Source: Flavobacteriales bacterium (GTDB lineage: Bacteria > Bacteroidota > Bacteroidia > Flavobacteriales_F > PHOS-HE28). Taken from it: a stretch of 64,000 bases of DNA. Below the pieces are notes generated by a model, which saw nothing but the letters and a program-made list of their open reading frames with translations, was not told the origin of the DNA and did not search any database. The stretch's first letter is position 1. Each line of letters opens with the position of its first letter. Positions 18,491 to 28,284 of this stretch are shown in pieces. The DNA is taken from positions 2,447,501 to 2,511,500 of the forward strand of contig JADJAA010000001.1 of NCBI GenBank assembly GCA_016704485.1. Direction: 5' to 3'. The position numbers were made by a program, and so were the translations under genes.

Positions 18491-19498
18491 AATGATTTCT
18501 GGGTACAACGTACCGATAGTTTGGGCAATGTAAAGTGGCGAGTAAGTTGGGGTGGGCCTTATGACGAAGGTGCTTGCCAATCGTTTGTACTGGCGGATGG
18601 GAATATAGGAATTGCAAGTGTTCTGGGCCACGCAGAAAACTATGCATTAACTCGCCCGTATCTCGCCAAACTCGATAGCTCTGACGGCTCAATAATATGG
18701 GAACGCGAATACGGTACGCTTTACCCAAATAATGGTTTCATGGCCGGCAAAGAATGTCCAAATTCTGATTTTGTTGCCGCAGGTTTTTCATTTCCTAGTC
18801 CGGGGTCACGTAAAGGCATAATTTTACGCTCAACAGCTCAAGGAGATAGCTTATGGATGTTCAGCTACTTTTACCAAGACAGTATAATGGACAACGGTAG
18901 AGGGCAGTTCTTTGATGTAATCCCCACCTTAGATGATGGTTTTATTGCTGTTGGCGGGGCGTATAACCCAGTTAATCTACCTTACCCACCAGGCTACAGT
19001 CAAGACACCTGGGTAGTAAAAGTAGATGGCCAAGGTTGCATTGTGCCCGGCTGCAATAATGTTGGTATAACAGAGCAAGCTACTAACCTACAAGATGCAC
19101 TAACACTTTTCCCCAATCCTGTTGCAACCGGCCAACCACTTAACTTGCAGTTAGACCTGCCGCCTTCTCTTGCCAACCAACCTTTGCAACTAAACGTGGT
19201 TTCTTTGGATGGCCGCGTAGTACATCAACAGAACCTTGCGGGTAATGGAGCGCACTCGTTGGCGTTACAACCCTTGGCTTCCGGAGTTTACTATGTGCAT
19301 GTTGCTGCGGGTAGTAAATGGTTAACTGGCGGTAAGTTTGTTGTGGAATGAGCAGCGTGTGCAGCTACAGGCTACGGTGTTGTGTGATTGAGCGCGTAGC
19401 CACAGGCGACGCGGAGAGGGGTATTGCTAGTACGCAGACAGCAACAACCAACAACTCAATTCCAACAGATCAATTCTAACAACCAACGTCCACCCCCC

Positions 19499-19885
19499 TC
19501 AATTCGCCGCAACAGGAAACCCCAACTGCATCTCAGGGATCGTCACCTTGAATTGGTAACCGTCGCCGGTACGTTCCATCAGGTACCAACCATTCATACT
19601 GCCGAATGCACTGCGTAGCTCGCAGGCACTTCTGTACGTGAATTCCTGGCCGGGTCGTAACACGGGTGTTTGACCAATTACGCCGGGGCCATCCACTTCA
19701 TGCATGGGTGAGAGGCTATCACGGATGAACCAATGCCTGTGCAAGAGCTGCACTGTATCACGCCCTGTATTGGTGATCGTTATGCGATAACTGAACAAGT
19801 ACCGCGCAGCACGTGGGTCGCTCTGTGAGCGTTCATAGCGGGGTTCAGCCGTTATGCGGATATCGTTGCTTACTGCGGTTGACAT
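19499..19885 (-). CDS. apaG: ApaG-family protein
   Basis: A 128-residue ApaG protein, a single immunoglobulin-like fibronectin III fold. Family signatures are present: FSYRITITNTGRDTVQLLHRHWFI, then EVDGPGVIGQTPVLRPGQEFTYRSACEL, and MNGWYLMER. The start at 19885 (MSTAVSNDIRI) is favoured over 19900 because it matches family length. ApaG was first linked to Co2+/Mg2+ efflux phenotypes; its biochemical role is not settled. It is preceded and followed by T9SS-related genes but nothing ties it to them. Confidence 0.92.
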   Translation of the reverse strand: MSTAVSNDIRITAEPRYERSQSDPRAARYLFSYRITITNTGRDTVQLLHRHWFIRDSLSPMHEVDGPGVIGQTPVLRPGQEFTYRSACELRSAFGSMNGWYLMERTGDGYQFKVTIPEMQLGFPVAAN

Positions 19886-20026
19886 TGCTGTGAAGTACAA
19901 GTTTACAGCAACACGATCGAAATGTCGAATGTGGAACGATTTTTTTAATCGAGTAGTACATCGAGCAAAGCCGAGCCGGATCTTTTCTCTCTTCCTAGCT
20001 AGTACATCTCGGCTCCGTTCGACGTA

Positions 20027-22420
20027 CTAGCGGACCAAAATCACATGCCCGGTATGTTCATGCGGATAGCCTTCCGTATCAATGATCTTGATCTTCCAGA
20101 CATATACGTCATTCGGGGCATTGGCACCGTCCCACACATCGGTCAGCGATCCGCCAGTGAAGATCGCTTCACCCCAGCGGTTGTATATGGTCAGTTGGAA
20201 AACCTTTGGAGTGCGGATACTGCTTTGGACCATGAAAACGTCGTTGATATCGTCGCCATTCGGAGTGAACGCATTCGGCACCCAGAGCGCATATCCATCT
20301 TCCACACAGAGTTCCAGTTCCGCGTTATCGGTACAGCCATGTGTACTCGTTACATCCAACGTAATGGTATAGCAAGCAACTGAATCGAACGCAAAAGCGG
20401 GTGATCGCAACGTACTTGAACTATCCAGTACGGTTCCGAAATTCCAGATCCATGAATCAGCGTTCGTACTCTCATCGATGAACTGAACCAGTGGGTCCTC
20501 GATCGTTACAGCCGCAGGTGATGCTGAAAAACGTGCTTCCGGCACAGGCCACGCATGGATCAATTCTGGCATGATGATACTGCCCGGACACCCATTCGCA
20601 TTATCGGCTTCCGTGGAAGTTAGCGTTACGTCATGCCCGCCGGCCTGAAAACAATGTGTAGGTGAGATCCCATCTGCCGTTGTGCCATCGCCGAAAACCC
20701 AGGTGTACGTTGTATTCGGTGCAGGAACAGTGCTGAACACAACGCATAACGGTGAACAGCCCGCGGTAATATCTACTGAGAACGTAGGTGCCAACGATGT
20801 TCCCTGCGCCACAATGATCGTTGCTTCATCGCTGCCGCATTGATCGCTTACCGTAACCGTGTATGTTCCGGGGCCTTCCACGTCTATGGTATCGCCTACA
20901 GCACTGGTGTTCCACGCGTATGTTGCGCCGCCACTTGCTATAAGGGTAACCCCGCTGTTGGGGCAAGTGGTAGCTGGTCCGGTAACATTGGCGGTCGGTA
21001 ACGGTGTAACTAGGGTTGAAATGCTATCCGTGCTTTGTCCGCATGCGTTAGTAGCTGTTACAACGAACGTGTCTTCTGAATTCACGTTGATCGTGGATGA
21101 AGTGCTACCAGTGTTCCAAGAATAGGTGCTGCCTCCGGTTGCCGTCAAGATCAATTCAGTGCTTTCACAGAACGTGGTCGGTCCGTTAGCGGTAATTTCA
21201 ATGATCGGAGGGCCATCGACCTGCAATTGGAACGGTGTACAAACAGTATCTGAGCAGCCGCCGATCGCGCAGAACTGCAGATCAATGGTGCCCGATTCTG
21301 TACTGCCCGGCGTGTAATTCGTACTCAACGCAGTAGGTGAACTGAAAACGCCCATGCCGCCATTCCAGAAGAAATTATTGGTGCCTTGCACGGTTGCACT
21401 CAATGCTGCACTAGCACCACAGCTCACTGGGGCCGGATCTACATTTATGACAGGTGGCGCTAGCGTGATCACTTCCAATTGATAGGTGCCACAGACCGTA
21501 TCGCCACAAAGTCCAACGATACAAAATGAAAGTGCCACGTTCCCGGATTCATTCGGTGCCATTGTGTAGGTGGTGCTGATACCATTCGGTGGATCGAATT
21601 CGCCTTGACCACCACTCCAGTAACTGGTGCTGAAACTTCCTGTCGTTACTGCATCCAATTCCAAACCTCCCCCGCAAAGTACTTGGGTCGGGGGTGTCGT
21701 AATGGCCGTGCCGAAGGGCGTGATCGGGGCTTGACATCCGTTGTTGAAGTAACTCACGGACGGTGCACCCGGCCAAGAGGCAGCTATACTTGAGCCATCG
21801 TTCTCTGTATACGAACCGCCATAGGTGCCGTATATATTCACCATCTGCGCTATGTTATAGGCTACCGTGTCACTGCAAGCAGGCACCGAAAGAACGAACG
21901 TGCGATAACTTGATCCACTGGTTGGAAAGCTGGATAAAGCGCCAATGTTGCTGGTGTTCTTGAAGTGCCCTAAAGTGTTCCCCGCGACCTGGTAGATCAC
22001 ATACAGCGTGTCGGCAAGCAGCGCAAAGGAGTTGCCCGTAATGCAGATATCCGTGCTTGTGATACCCAACACACGTTTTCCAGCCGGAATGATGCCACCT
22101 GGTGGTTCGATCAACCATCCACAATTCGTGATAGTGCCGTTCAACATAGCCGTTAGGTCTGCAGTGACCCCGTTCTGTATCCAACCTAAGAAGCCGTTAG
22201 GCGTTGCCCATTGCGCGGTAAGCTGGTTCAAAGGGATAGGCGCAGGACCCACGATGAACCGGAACATTTCATTGGTGCCTTCCTCAGCGCCTGGGCATGC
22301 ATTATTGCACGCATCTGCAAGCACGTTCTCGATCTCCAAACATTTCGTTGGGATCTGAGCAGTACTCCGCTGGAACGCAATCACAACAAACAATAGGAAG
22401 ACCAAGGAATACCTCATCAT
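20027..22420 (-). CDS. Gliding-motility-associated / T9SS type B sorting protein
   Basis: A 797-residue secreted protein with signal peptide (MMRYSLVFLLFVVIAFQRSTAQ). The N-terminal domain begins CLEIENVLADACN, a lamin-tail-like segment often seen in such proteins. Several Ig-like repeats follow with motif SYSWNTGSTSSTINV, and a PKD domain near residue 555 (YTWVFGDGTTADGISPTHCF). The C-terminal CHU_C domain (ALWVPNAFTPNGDDINDVF...IYNRWGEAIF) is the type B T9SS signal. It is expected on the cell surface, possibly as an adhesin. Confidence 0.9.
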   Translation of the reverse strand: MMRYSLVFLLFVVIAFQRSTAQIPTKCLEIENVLADACNNACPGAEEGTNEMFRFIVGPAPIPLNQLTAQWATPNGFLGWIQNGVTADLTAMLNGTITNCGWLIEPPGGIIPAGKRVLGITSTDICITGNSFALLADTLYVIYQVAGNTLGHFKNTSNIGALSSFPTSGSSYRTFVLSVPACSDTVAYNIAQMVNIYGTYGGSYTENDGSSIAASWPGAPSVSYFNNGCQAPITPFGTAITTPPTQVLCGGGLELDAVTTGSFSTSYWSGGQGEFDPPNGISTTYTMAPNESGNVALSFCIVGLCGDTVCGTYQLEVITLAPPVINVDPAPVSCGASAALSATVQGTNNFFWNGGMGVFSSPTALSTNYTPGSTESGTIDLQFCAIGGCSDTVCTPFQLQVDGPPIIEITANGPTTFCESTELILTATGGSTYSWNTGSTSSTINVNSEDTFVVTATNACGQSTDSISTLVTPLPTANVTGPATTCPNSGVTLIASGGATYAWNTSAVGDTIDVEGPGTYTVTVSDQCGSDEATIIVAQGTSLAPTFSVDITAGCSPLCVVFSTVPAPNTTYTWVFGDGTTADGISPTHCFQAGGHDVTLTSTEADNANGCPGSIIMPELIHAWPVPEARFSASPAAVTIEDPLVQFIDESTNADSWIWNFGTVLDSSSTLRSPAFAFDSVACYTITLDVTSTHGCTDNAELELCVEDGYALWVPNAFTPNGDDINDVFMVQSSIRTPKVFQLTIYNRWGEAIFTGGSLTDVWDGANAPNDVYVWKIKIIDTEGYPHEHTGHVILVR

Positions 22421-22591
22421 TTACACAGGTACAAAGGTCGGGTGTTTCAGGTGTTTTGAGGAGGGAAAGATTGAATACGAAATGCCTCAAGTCGAAGAGC
22501 GAAATCACATTCTCAACGACTGATCACCGACAATTGACCATTCTTCATTTTTCATTTTACATTCTACATTTTTTATTCTTCCTTCAAACAC

Positions 22592-23935
22592 TCACCCGCG
22601 TCTACTGTTCACGAATTTCACACCGACCAACCGATCGCAGCGCTGTATACGATCAGTGAAGTACACGAGGACCACGTAATCATTCTCGGTTTGAAAATGG
22701 GTTCCTTCGATGGCTGTAAGGTCCGGAACGCTCGAATTCTTCGGCAACGTAACGAACATGAAATCATAGAACCCTTGCTTCAATAATGCACGCAATTCAT
22801 AGGCTTTATTCTCCGGATTCCATGTCATACGAAATTGTTTCTGACATTGGAAATCACTGAATGCACCGTACGCGTAAACATCCTCCATCATTGGAGCTGC
22901 CATCGGCATGCTGAAATGGATCCCCGTATAATCCGCTCCCAACGGATCATCATTCACCAGGTCATTTTTGATCAAGTACCTCCCGTTCAGGTCCGGCTGT
23001 TCGAAGTACACGCGGATATTGCGTTTGATCTCGCTCACAAGCTTTACTTCATACACGCCTTGCCCCGGACCGGGATCAATGCTTGCGATCCGCGGTGTCA
23101 TGAAACGCAAGTTCTTCAGATCATAGTTCCGGTATTCATTGTTGCCCATGAAAAGACCGGGCTCCGGGAAATCATACACAAGTTCTTTGTCACGGACAAA
23201 GCGTGGTTTGAATCCGGTGCGTAGGTCGTCCCATCGCATATTCTGCATCATGGCTACGTGTATATCGCTGAAGGGATCTTGTATTGGCAACGAGGCGGTG
23301 CGTATCGTAAGGTCTACTTGTTGCGCTTGGTCGCGCAGTTCGACATTCCGGCTCGCCGCAACGCGTGCTTCGATACCCACGATCTGCTCGAAGACCATGA
23401 AGCGACGTGTCAAGACCAGGTCTTCTTCATCAGAATCGCGATAGACCTTCAATAAATAATTCCCCGATCGCGTGAACTGCATCATGCCATTGGGTACTTC
23501 CACTTCGTACTCTATGAATTGTTGCAATGTGTTGAAGCTCTGGCGGCCGGCAGGGATGTAATCGTTCATAGCACCGGTGAGGTATTGCCCGGACATCAGA
23601 TCGCTTTGTTTCCAATTCGCATCACAATGAACTACCGTGTACGATAGGTTCTCTGTGTATTGCTGTAGGTCATCGAACCGTAGAATAAGGGATTCATCGC
23701 TGTTCAACTGGATCAAAGGAGGTGCGAGCTCAAAGCCTTTCTTGAACAACTGAACGGTATGGATCGTGGGGCTATACACCGCATTCTCCATCTTCAGGAC
23801 CTGCGGGGAATAGTAATCATCCGCTGCTCGACTGGTTGTGGAATTGTGCGCAGTTGCACAGCTAGAGATCACGAGTGTGCATCCAATGGCCAGCACAAGT
23901 GATCGATGGTTGCGTGAAAATGGAACTAAAAGCAT
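22592..23935 (-). CDS. Type IX secretion system plug protein (DUF5103)
   Basis: A 447-residue protein with a lipoprotein-like N-terminus (AIGCTLVISSCATAH). It matches the DUF5103 family, which includes the plug protein of the SprA translocon of type IX secretion: SLSYTVVHCDANWKQSDLMSGQYLTG-like region, GNYLLKVYRDSDEEDLVLTRRFMVFE, and a YNPENKAYELRALLKQGFYDF-type region. The plug closes the lateral opening of the outer-membrane SprA barrel when no substrate is bound. The start codon and lipobox position are less certain than the family. Confidence 0.82.
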   Translation of the reverse strand: MLLVPFSRNHRSLVLAIGCTLVISSCATAHNSTTSRAADDYYSPQVLKMENAVYSPTIHTVQLFKKGFELAPPLIQLNSDESLILRFDDLQQYTENLSYTVVHCDANWKQSDLMSGQYLTGAMNDYIPAGRQSFNTLQQFIEYEVEVPNGMMQFTRSGNYLLKVYRDSDEEDLVLTRRFMVFEQIVGIEARVAASRNVELRDQAQQVDLTIRTASLPIQDPFSDIHVAMMQNMRWDDLRTGFKPRFVRDKELVYDFPEPGLFMGNNEYRNYDLKNLRFMTPRIASIDPGPGQGVYEVKLVSEIKRNIRVYFEQPDLNGRYLIKNDLVNDDPLGADYTGIHFSMPMAAPMMEDVYAYGAFSDFQCQKQFRMTWNPENKAYELRALLKQGFYDFMFVTLPKNSSVPDLTAIEGTHFQTENDYVVLVYFTDRIQRCDRLVGVKFVNSRRG

Positions 23936-24067
23936 GGGTTTTTTCGGGGGGATGAAGTTACCGCTATCGAAAAACGTACCGGATCTCTGGTCTTTTGGTC
24001 ATTCAAGATCCCCGACCTTTGCACCACGCTGATGCGGAATAAGTATCGCGGTCAGTGGGAACGGTAA

Positions 24068-25198
24068 ATGCGGATAGGAATTGTTTGTTACCCGACTTTT
24101 GGTGGTAGTGGTGTTGTGGCCACGGAGTTAGGAATGGCGCTTGCCAATAAAGGCCATACCGTTCATTTTATCACATATGACAGGCCTGTGCGACTACGCG
24201 ATCACCCGAACGTTTTCTACCACGAGGTGCGTGTGAGCGATTATCCGTTGTTCGATTATCAACCCTATGAATTGGTGCTCACAAGCAAGTTGGTGGATGT
24301 TGCCAAATTCGAAGGGCTTGATCTGGTACATGTGCATTATGCGATCCCGCATGCGTCGGCGGCATGGATGGCACAGAAGATCCTAGCGGCCGAAGGGATC
24401 CGATTGCCTTTCGTTACCACCTTGCATGGAACGGATATCACCTTGGTAGGCCGTGACCCAAGCTTCGAACCGGTGATCACATTCAGCATGGAGCGTAGCA
24501 ATGCCGTAACCGCTGTTTCGGAGAGTTTGAAGAAGGATACCTATTCCCATTTCCCGTTGAAGCGTGATGTTGAAGTGATCCCCAATTTCGTGTGTATGGA
24601 CCAATACCAGCATGCTCCGGACCCAGCGGTTCACAAGCGTTATGCGCCAAATGGTGAGCGGATCCTTGTACACATTTCCAATTTCCGCCCTGTGAAACGG
24701 GTGGATGACGTGCTGCATATGTTCTATGCGCTTCAAAAGATGATGCCCGTTCGTTTATTGATGATCGGAGATGGTCCGGAACGGCAACGCCTGGAGAATT
24801 TGTGTAGACAGAATGGTACGTGTGATACCATTCAGTTCCTCGGGAAAATGACCCGGCCGGAAGAGATCCTCGCAAGTTGCGACCTGTTCGTTCTGACCAG
24901 TGAGAGCGAGAGCTTTGGTCTTGCTGCACTGGAGGCCATGGCATGTGGCGTGCCGGTGGTGACAACGAATACCGGTGGTCTACCCGAAGTGAATATCAAT
25001 GGCAAAAGTGGATTGCTGAGCGCTGTTGGAGATACACAAGCAATGGCAGCAAATGCTTTCGAGATCCTGAAAGATGATAATACCTTGGCGAACTATCGAA
25101 AAGGAGCACTTGAGCAGGCCGCTACCTTTGACCTGAATATCGTTTTGCCGCGCTACGAGGAGTTGTATGATCGTGTAGTAGCAGCGGTGAACGTTTGA
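24068..25198 (+). CDS. bshA: N-acetyl-alpha-D-glucosaminyl L-malate synthase BshA
   Basis: A 376-residue GT4 glycosyltransferase. It catalyses the first step of bacillithiol synthesis, joining GlcNAc from UDP-GlcNAc to L-malate. Recognised by the N-terminal block IGIVCYPTFGGSGVVATELG, then HVHYAIPHASAAWMA, TLHGTDITLVG, VIPNFV, and the GT4 donor-binding ESESFGLAALEAMACGVPVV near residue 283. Length fits the family. A variant -7 element (GACCTTTGC, 24014) precedes it. No bshB or bshC is in the window. Confidence 0.95.
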   Translation: MRIGIVCYPTFGGSGVVATELGMALANKGHTVHFITYDRPVRLRDHPNVFYHEVRVSDYPLFDYQPYELVLTSKLVDVAKFEGLDLVHVHYAIPHASAAWMAQKILAAEGIRLPFVTTLHGTDITLVGRDPSFEPVITFSMERSNAVTAVSESLKKDTYSHFPLKRDVEVIPNFVCMDQYQHAPDPAVHKRYAPNGERILVHISNFRPVKRVDDVLHMFYALQKMMPVRLLMIGDGPERQRLENLCRQNGTCDTIQFLGKMTRPEEILASCDLFVLTSESESFGLAALEAMACGVPVVTTNTGGLPEVNINGKSGLLSAVGDTQAMAANAFEILKDDNTLANYRKGALEQAATFDLNIVLPRYEELYDRVVAAVNV

Positions 25199-25207
25199 TC
25201 GGAAGGG

Positions 25208-25768
25208 ATGAGGTCGATCAGTGAACGAATAACGATCGAACGCACACCGGATCGAACGAGTGTGGTCGTTAGTGCGCGGTTGCCCAAGGGTAAAGAAGCG
25301 CTATTGATCACGTGGGCGATCGCTTGGATCCTATGTGGCGCTTATGTCATTTACGCACGAACTGAACTGGCGGAAGATGATCCACTTCGGCAGTACCTGC
25401 TGGCCTTTCTGGCCTTTTGGGCGTACTTCGCTTTCAAGATCGGTCGTGTTGTGCTCTGGAGAACAAAAGGATTTGAATTGTGGCGGATCAAGGACGGCTC
25501 ACTGACCATTAAGGATAGCATTCTTGGCTATGGAAAAGCGAGCACCTACTTCGTTGAGAACATTCAGAAGCTCGGCTTGCTGAACTTCGATGAGACATCG
25601 ATCAAGTGGCAATTGAACGACAGTCCTTGGGTTATGGGTGGTGAACGGTTAGGCTTTGAATACCTTGGCAAGAAAGTGATATTCGGTAAAGGCATTACGG
25701 ATGAAGAAGCACGGAACGTGCTATCCCTGCTTAAACAAGCTTTAACGGAGGAACGGAAGAGATCCTGA
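25208..25768 (+). CDS. Two-helix membrane protein, unknown
   Basis: A 186-residue protein 9 bases after bshA and probably in its operon. It has two adjacent hydrophobic segments (about residues 30-48 ALLITWAIAWILCGAYVIYA and 62-80 LLAFLAFWAYFAFKIG) and then a soluble, PH-like domain of about 95 residues (GFELWRIKDGSLTIKDSILGYGKASTYF). The layout resembles small membrane proteins with a bPH-type domain. No enzyme motif is seen and no link to bacillithiol can be shown. Confidence 0.68.
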   Translation: MRSISERITIERTPDRTSVVVSARLPKGKEALLITWAIAWILCGAYVIYARTELAEDDPLRQYLLAFLAFWAYFAFKIGRVVLWRTKGFELWRIKDGSLTIKDSILGYGKASTYFVENIQKLGLLNFDETSIKWQLNDSPWVMGGERLGFEYLGKKVIFGKGITDEEARNVLSLLKQALTEERKRS

Positions 25769-25777
25769 TCGTTTTTG

Positions 25778-26854
25778 TTACCGTTCGGATATCCGAAATG
25801 CATTGCCCCTGATACGCCGTGTTTCCGCTCCATCGATCCGGCTCTCCAGGATCATGGCCTTGGCCGCTGGGGTTGCCATAACCTCATCCATTGTTCGCAC
25901 AGCCCCGCATGGCACACCAGCGGAGATCAACTTGGATAATAGTTCATCGCGATCGTGGTCGGCGAATGCAGGGGCCAAGATGTGGCCGAGTCCTTCTCGG
26001 TGTTGCACGCGCAACGTGTTCGTCCTGAACAAAGGCGCTGTTGCAGTTCCTGCCAGATCCAAAACCTCGCAAAGAATTGTGAATTGCTTATCACTGCCAA
26101 CGGCGAGAACGATCCGACCATCATCGGCACAAGCGAAAACTTCGCCGTATGGTGCAATATTCGGGTGCAACGAGCCCATTGGTTTTGCAATAGCACCCGC
26201 CATCAAGTAATTGCTTGCCTGATTGATCAGTCCGGTCAATGCGGCTTCTTCCAACGAGACTTCCACATAAGAGCCGCGTCCTGTGCGCTCACGCTTCAGC
26301 AAAGCCAATAGCAACCCCTCCTTAAGCTGGTGAGCGGCCAGCACATCGATCATCGCGATCGGCAATTTCGCAATGTGGTGTTCATCGGTGCCGGTCATGC
26401 TCAGATAGCCGGCCTCGGCCTGCAAAACCACATCGAACGCGGGACGATCCGGCTGGTCCGCAAACCCTTTGATGTGGCCGTGCAGTATGGTAGGGTTGAT
26501 GCGGCGGATGCGCTTTTCCGTAAGGCCTAGCTTTTCAGAGTCCGCCGCCAAATGGTTCGTGATCAGAACGTCGGCTTTGGCCAATAGCGCATCGAATTGC
26601 ACCCGGTCCTCGGCATTTTTAAGATCCAGGAACAGGTGCTCTTTCCCCCAATTCACACTGCTGAAATAGGCGCTAACAGTAGCAGCTGGGTCTTCATTTG
26701 CTAGCTTCCATTGGCGCGTAACATCGCCCCCGGCACGTTTGTTCTCGATCTTGATCACCCTCGCACCGAGTTCCGCAAAGTGCATACCCACGCTAGGGCC
26801 AGCTAAGATCGCCGCTGTTTCCAGAACAAGAAGGTCGGAAGGCAAATGGTTCAT
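25778..26854 (-). CDS. CaiB/BaiF-family CoA-transferase
   Basis: A 358-residue family III CoA-transferase or racemase: LLVLETAAILAGPSVGMHFAELGARVIKIE at the N-terminus, then GDVTRQWK and LDLKNAEDR, the expected aspartate region in YVEVSLEEAA, and HPNIAPYGEVFACADDG. Such enzymes exchange CoA between carboxylic acids, or epimerise alpha-methylacyl-CoA. The substrate is unknown. The open frame continues upstream to 27046, but that part reads through the tRNA-Leu region, so ATG 26854 is the true start. Confidence 0.85.
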   Translation of the reverse strand: MNHLPSDLLVLETAAILAGPSVGMHFAELGARVIKIENKRAGGDVTRQWKLANEDPAATVSAYFSSVNWGKEHLFLDLKNAEDRVQFDALLAKADVLITNHLAADSEKLGLTEKRIRRINPTILHGHIKGFADQPDRPAFDVVLQAEAGYLSMTGTDEHHIAKLPIAMIDVLAAHQLKEGLLLALLKRERTGRGSYVEVSLEEAALTGLINQASNYLMAGAIAKPMGSLHPNIAPYGEVFACADDGRIVLAVGSDKQFTILCEVLDLAGTATAPLFRTNTLRVQHREGLGHILAPAFADHDRDELLSKLISAGVPCGAVRTMDEVMATPAAKAMILESRIDGAETRRIRGNAFRISER

Positions 26855-27005
26855 ATCGGAAAAGACCCAGCACGCATAAGCGGATGGGTCATATTCAGTG
26901 CCCATCTGCCTTTCCGCACGCTGTCGCGCCTGCGGTGTTCGAGTCCAGTCGCGTGTGAATCTAAATATAAAAGCCCTAGCTCTCGCTAAGGCTTTTAAAC
27001 AATTG

Positions 27006-27089
27006 TGCCCAGGACTGGACTCGAACCAGCACAGCCTTTCGGCCACACGCCCCTCAAGCGTGCGTGTCTACCAATTTCACCACCTGGGC
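27006..27089 (-). tRNA. tRNA-Leu (anticodon GAG)
   Basis: On the minus strand the acceptor stem GCCCAGG pairs with CCTGGGC. The D-arm region reads GTGGTGAAATTGGTAGACAC. The anticodon stem CACGC/GCGTG encloses TTGAGGG, giving anticodon GAG. There is a short variable arm, and the T-arm contains GGTTCGAGTCC. The 3' CCA is not encoded. Confidence 0.93.
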
Positions 27090-27143
27090 AGGTTTGCAGC
27101 TCTGCTGCGCGGCAAGGGGCGGCAAATATAATGAGTTGCGGTG

Positions 27144-27359
27144 TTATTCGGAGTCACCAAGTCCTGTCATTCGTCTTTGGCGCATTTCTGTGCGGATACG
27201 AGCTAGTTTATCAGCTAGTTCAGCGCGTTCTTCAGGATCATGGTACCAGTGGTACAAGAGGTTGCGATCCATTGCGGCGCAGTCCATCTCGGCAATGTAC
27301 CGGATCTCAGAATCCGCATCTTCTTGCGGGATAGGGTTGCGTTTCGGCTGTGCGTTCAT
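27144..27359 (-). CDS. Small hydrophilic protein, unknown
   Basis: A 71-residue charged protein (EDADSEIRYIAEMDCAAMDRNLLYHWYHDPEERAELADKLARIRTEM) upstream of tRNA-Leu. Predicted to be mostly helical, with no membrane segment. I recognise no family. Codon use is similar to the surrounding chromosome and the peptide is not repetitive, which supports it weakly as a gene. Confidence 0.42.
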   Translation of the reverse strand: MNAQPKRNPIPQEDADSEIRYIAEMDCAAMDRNLLYHWYHDPEERAELADKLARIRTEMRQRRMTGLGDSE

Positions 27360-27485
27360 TAGCGTATGGTAAAGGAATGGCTCACCAGTACGGCACGCAA
27401 TACCTGTATCTGGGTAATTTCCGGCAATGACCTTGTGACCCTATTTAGCCGGATCGAACAAGAACAATATGCCTTTTCGTTTTCT

Positions 27486-28283
27486 GAGATTCCGCTGGGG
27501 CTTACCGTATTTCACCTCCGGCTCCTACAGTATGAACTTCTCGCTCCATCGGGGTATTCATCCTTCGACAGGAGTTCATATTGAAACTAAAAAGCTCCCC
27601 ATTTCTGAGAAGCTTTCTGTGACCCCGCTGGGGCTTACCGTATTTCGCCTCCGGCTCCTACGGTATGAACTTCTCGCTCCATCGGGGTATTCATCATTCG
27701 ACAGGAGTTCACATTAAAACTAAAAAGCTCCCCATTTCTGAGAAGCTTTCTGTGACCCCGCTGGGGCTTACCGTATTTCGCCTCCGGCTCCTACGGTATG
27801 AACTTCTCGCTCCATCGGGGTATTCATCCTTCGACAGGAGTTCATATTAAAACTAAAAAGCTCCCCATTTCTGAGAAGCTTTCTGTGACCCCGCTGGGGC
27901 TTACCGTATTTCGCCTCCGGCTCCTACGGTATGAACTTCTCGCTCCATCGGGGTATTCATCCTTCGACAGGAGTTCATATTAAAACTAAAAAGCTCCCCA
28001 TTTCTGAGAAGCTTTCTGTGACCCCGCTGGGGCTTACCGTATTTCGCCTCCGGCACCTACGGTATGAACTTCTCGCTCCATCGGGGTATTCATCCTTCGA
28101 CAGGAGTTCATATTAAAACAAAAAAGCTCCCCATTTCTGAGAAGCTTTCTGTGACCCCGCTGGGGCTTACCGTATTTCGCCTCCGGCTCCTACGGTATGA
28201 ACTTCTCGCTCCATCGGGGTATTCATCCTTCGACAGGAGTTCATATTAAAACTAAAAAGCTCCCCATTTCTGAGAAGCTTTCT
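27486..28283 (+). repeat. Six tandem 133-bp repeats built from a tRNA-Lys 3' end
   Basis: Six head-to-tail units (starting about 27486, 27619, 27752, 27885, 28018, 28151) of exactly 133 bp; the leftmost is slightly diverged. Each starts with GTGACCCCGCTGGGGCT, which is the complement of the last 15 or so bases of the adjacent tRNA-Lys. Each then carries a palindrome-rich stretch (TACCGTA...TACGGTA and ATGAACT...AGTTCAT pairs) and a terminator-like hairpin (AAGCTTCTC/GGGGAGCTTTTT on the minus strand). The seventh copy is the real tRNA-Lys. The repeating 61-residue frame it generates is not considered a gene. Confidence 0.92.
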
Positions 28284-28284
28284 G

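Larger units (their letters stand above)
15487..19351 (+). pseudogene. T9SS surface protein split by nested insertion sequences
   Basis: The 5' part (15487-16167, 227 codons) has a signal peptide (MRLFLTAAFLFIGFLVFGQG) and repeated blade-like segments (GGYVVGGASEDSLGNDEVYLMRFD). The 3' part (18491-19351) continues in the same phase with more such segments and a T9SS type A sorting domain (LFPNPVATGQPLNL, GVYYVHVAAG). Removing the 2,313-bp insertion and one copy of the 10-bp duplication restores a continuous 513-residue frame. As it stands the protein would stop at 16191 after the IS terminus, without its sorting domain. The intact parent resembles Bacteroidota delta-60-type beta-propeller surface proteins. 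Confidence 0.88.

Noticed and set aside
26855..27046. N-terminal extension of the CoA-transferase
   Set aside because: It would read through the tRNA-Leu gene region; the family start is at 26854.
27480..28283. Repeated 61-residue reading frames in the tRNA-Lys repeats
   Set aside because: They are copies of one open frame caused by the 133-bp tandem repeats. No start signal, and the content is a tRNA end plus terminator hairpins.
27486..28283. CRISPR-like array
   Set aside because: The repeats are contiguous 133-bp units without unique spacers, and no cas genes are near.
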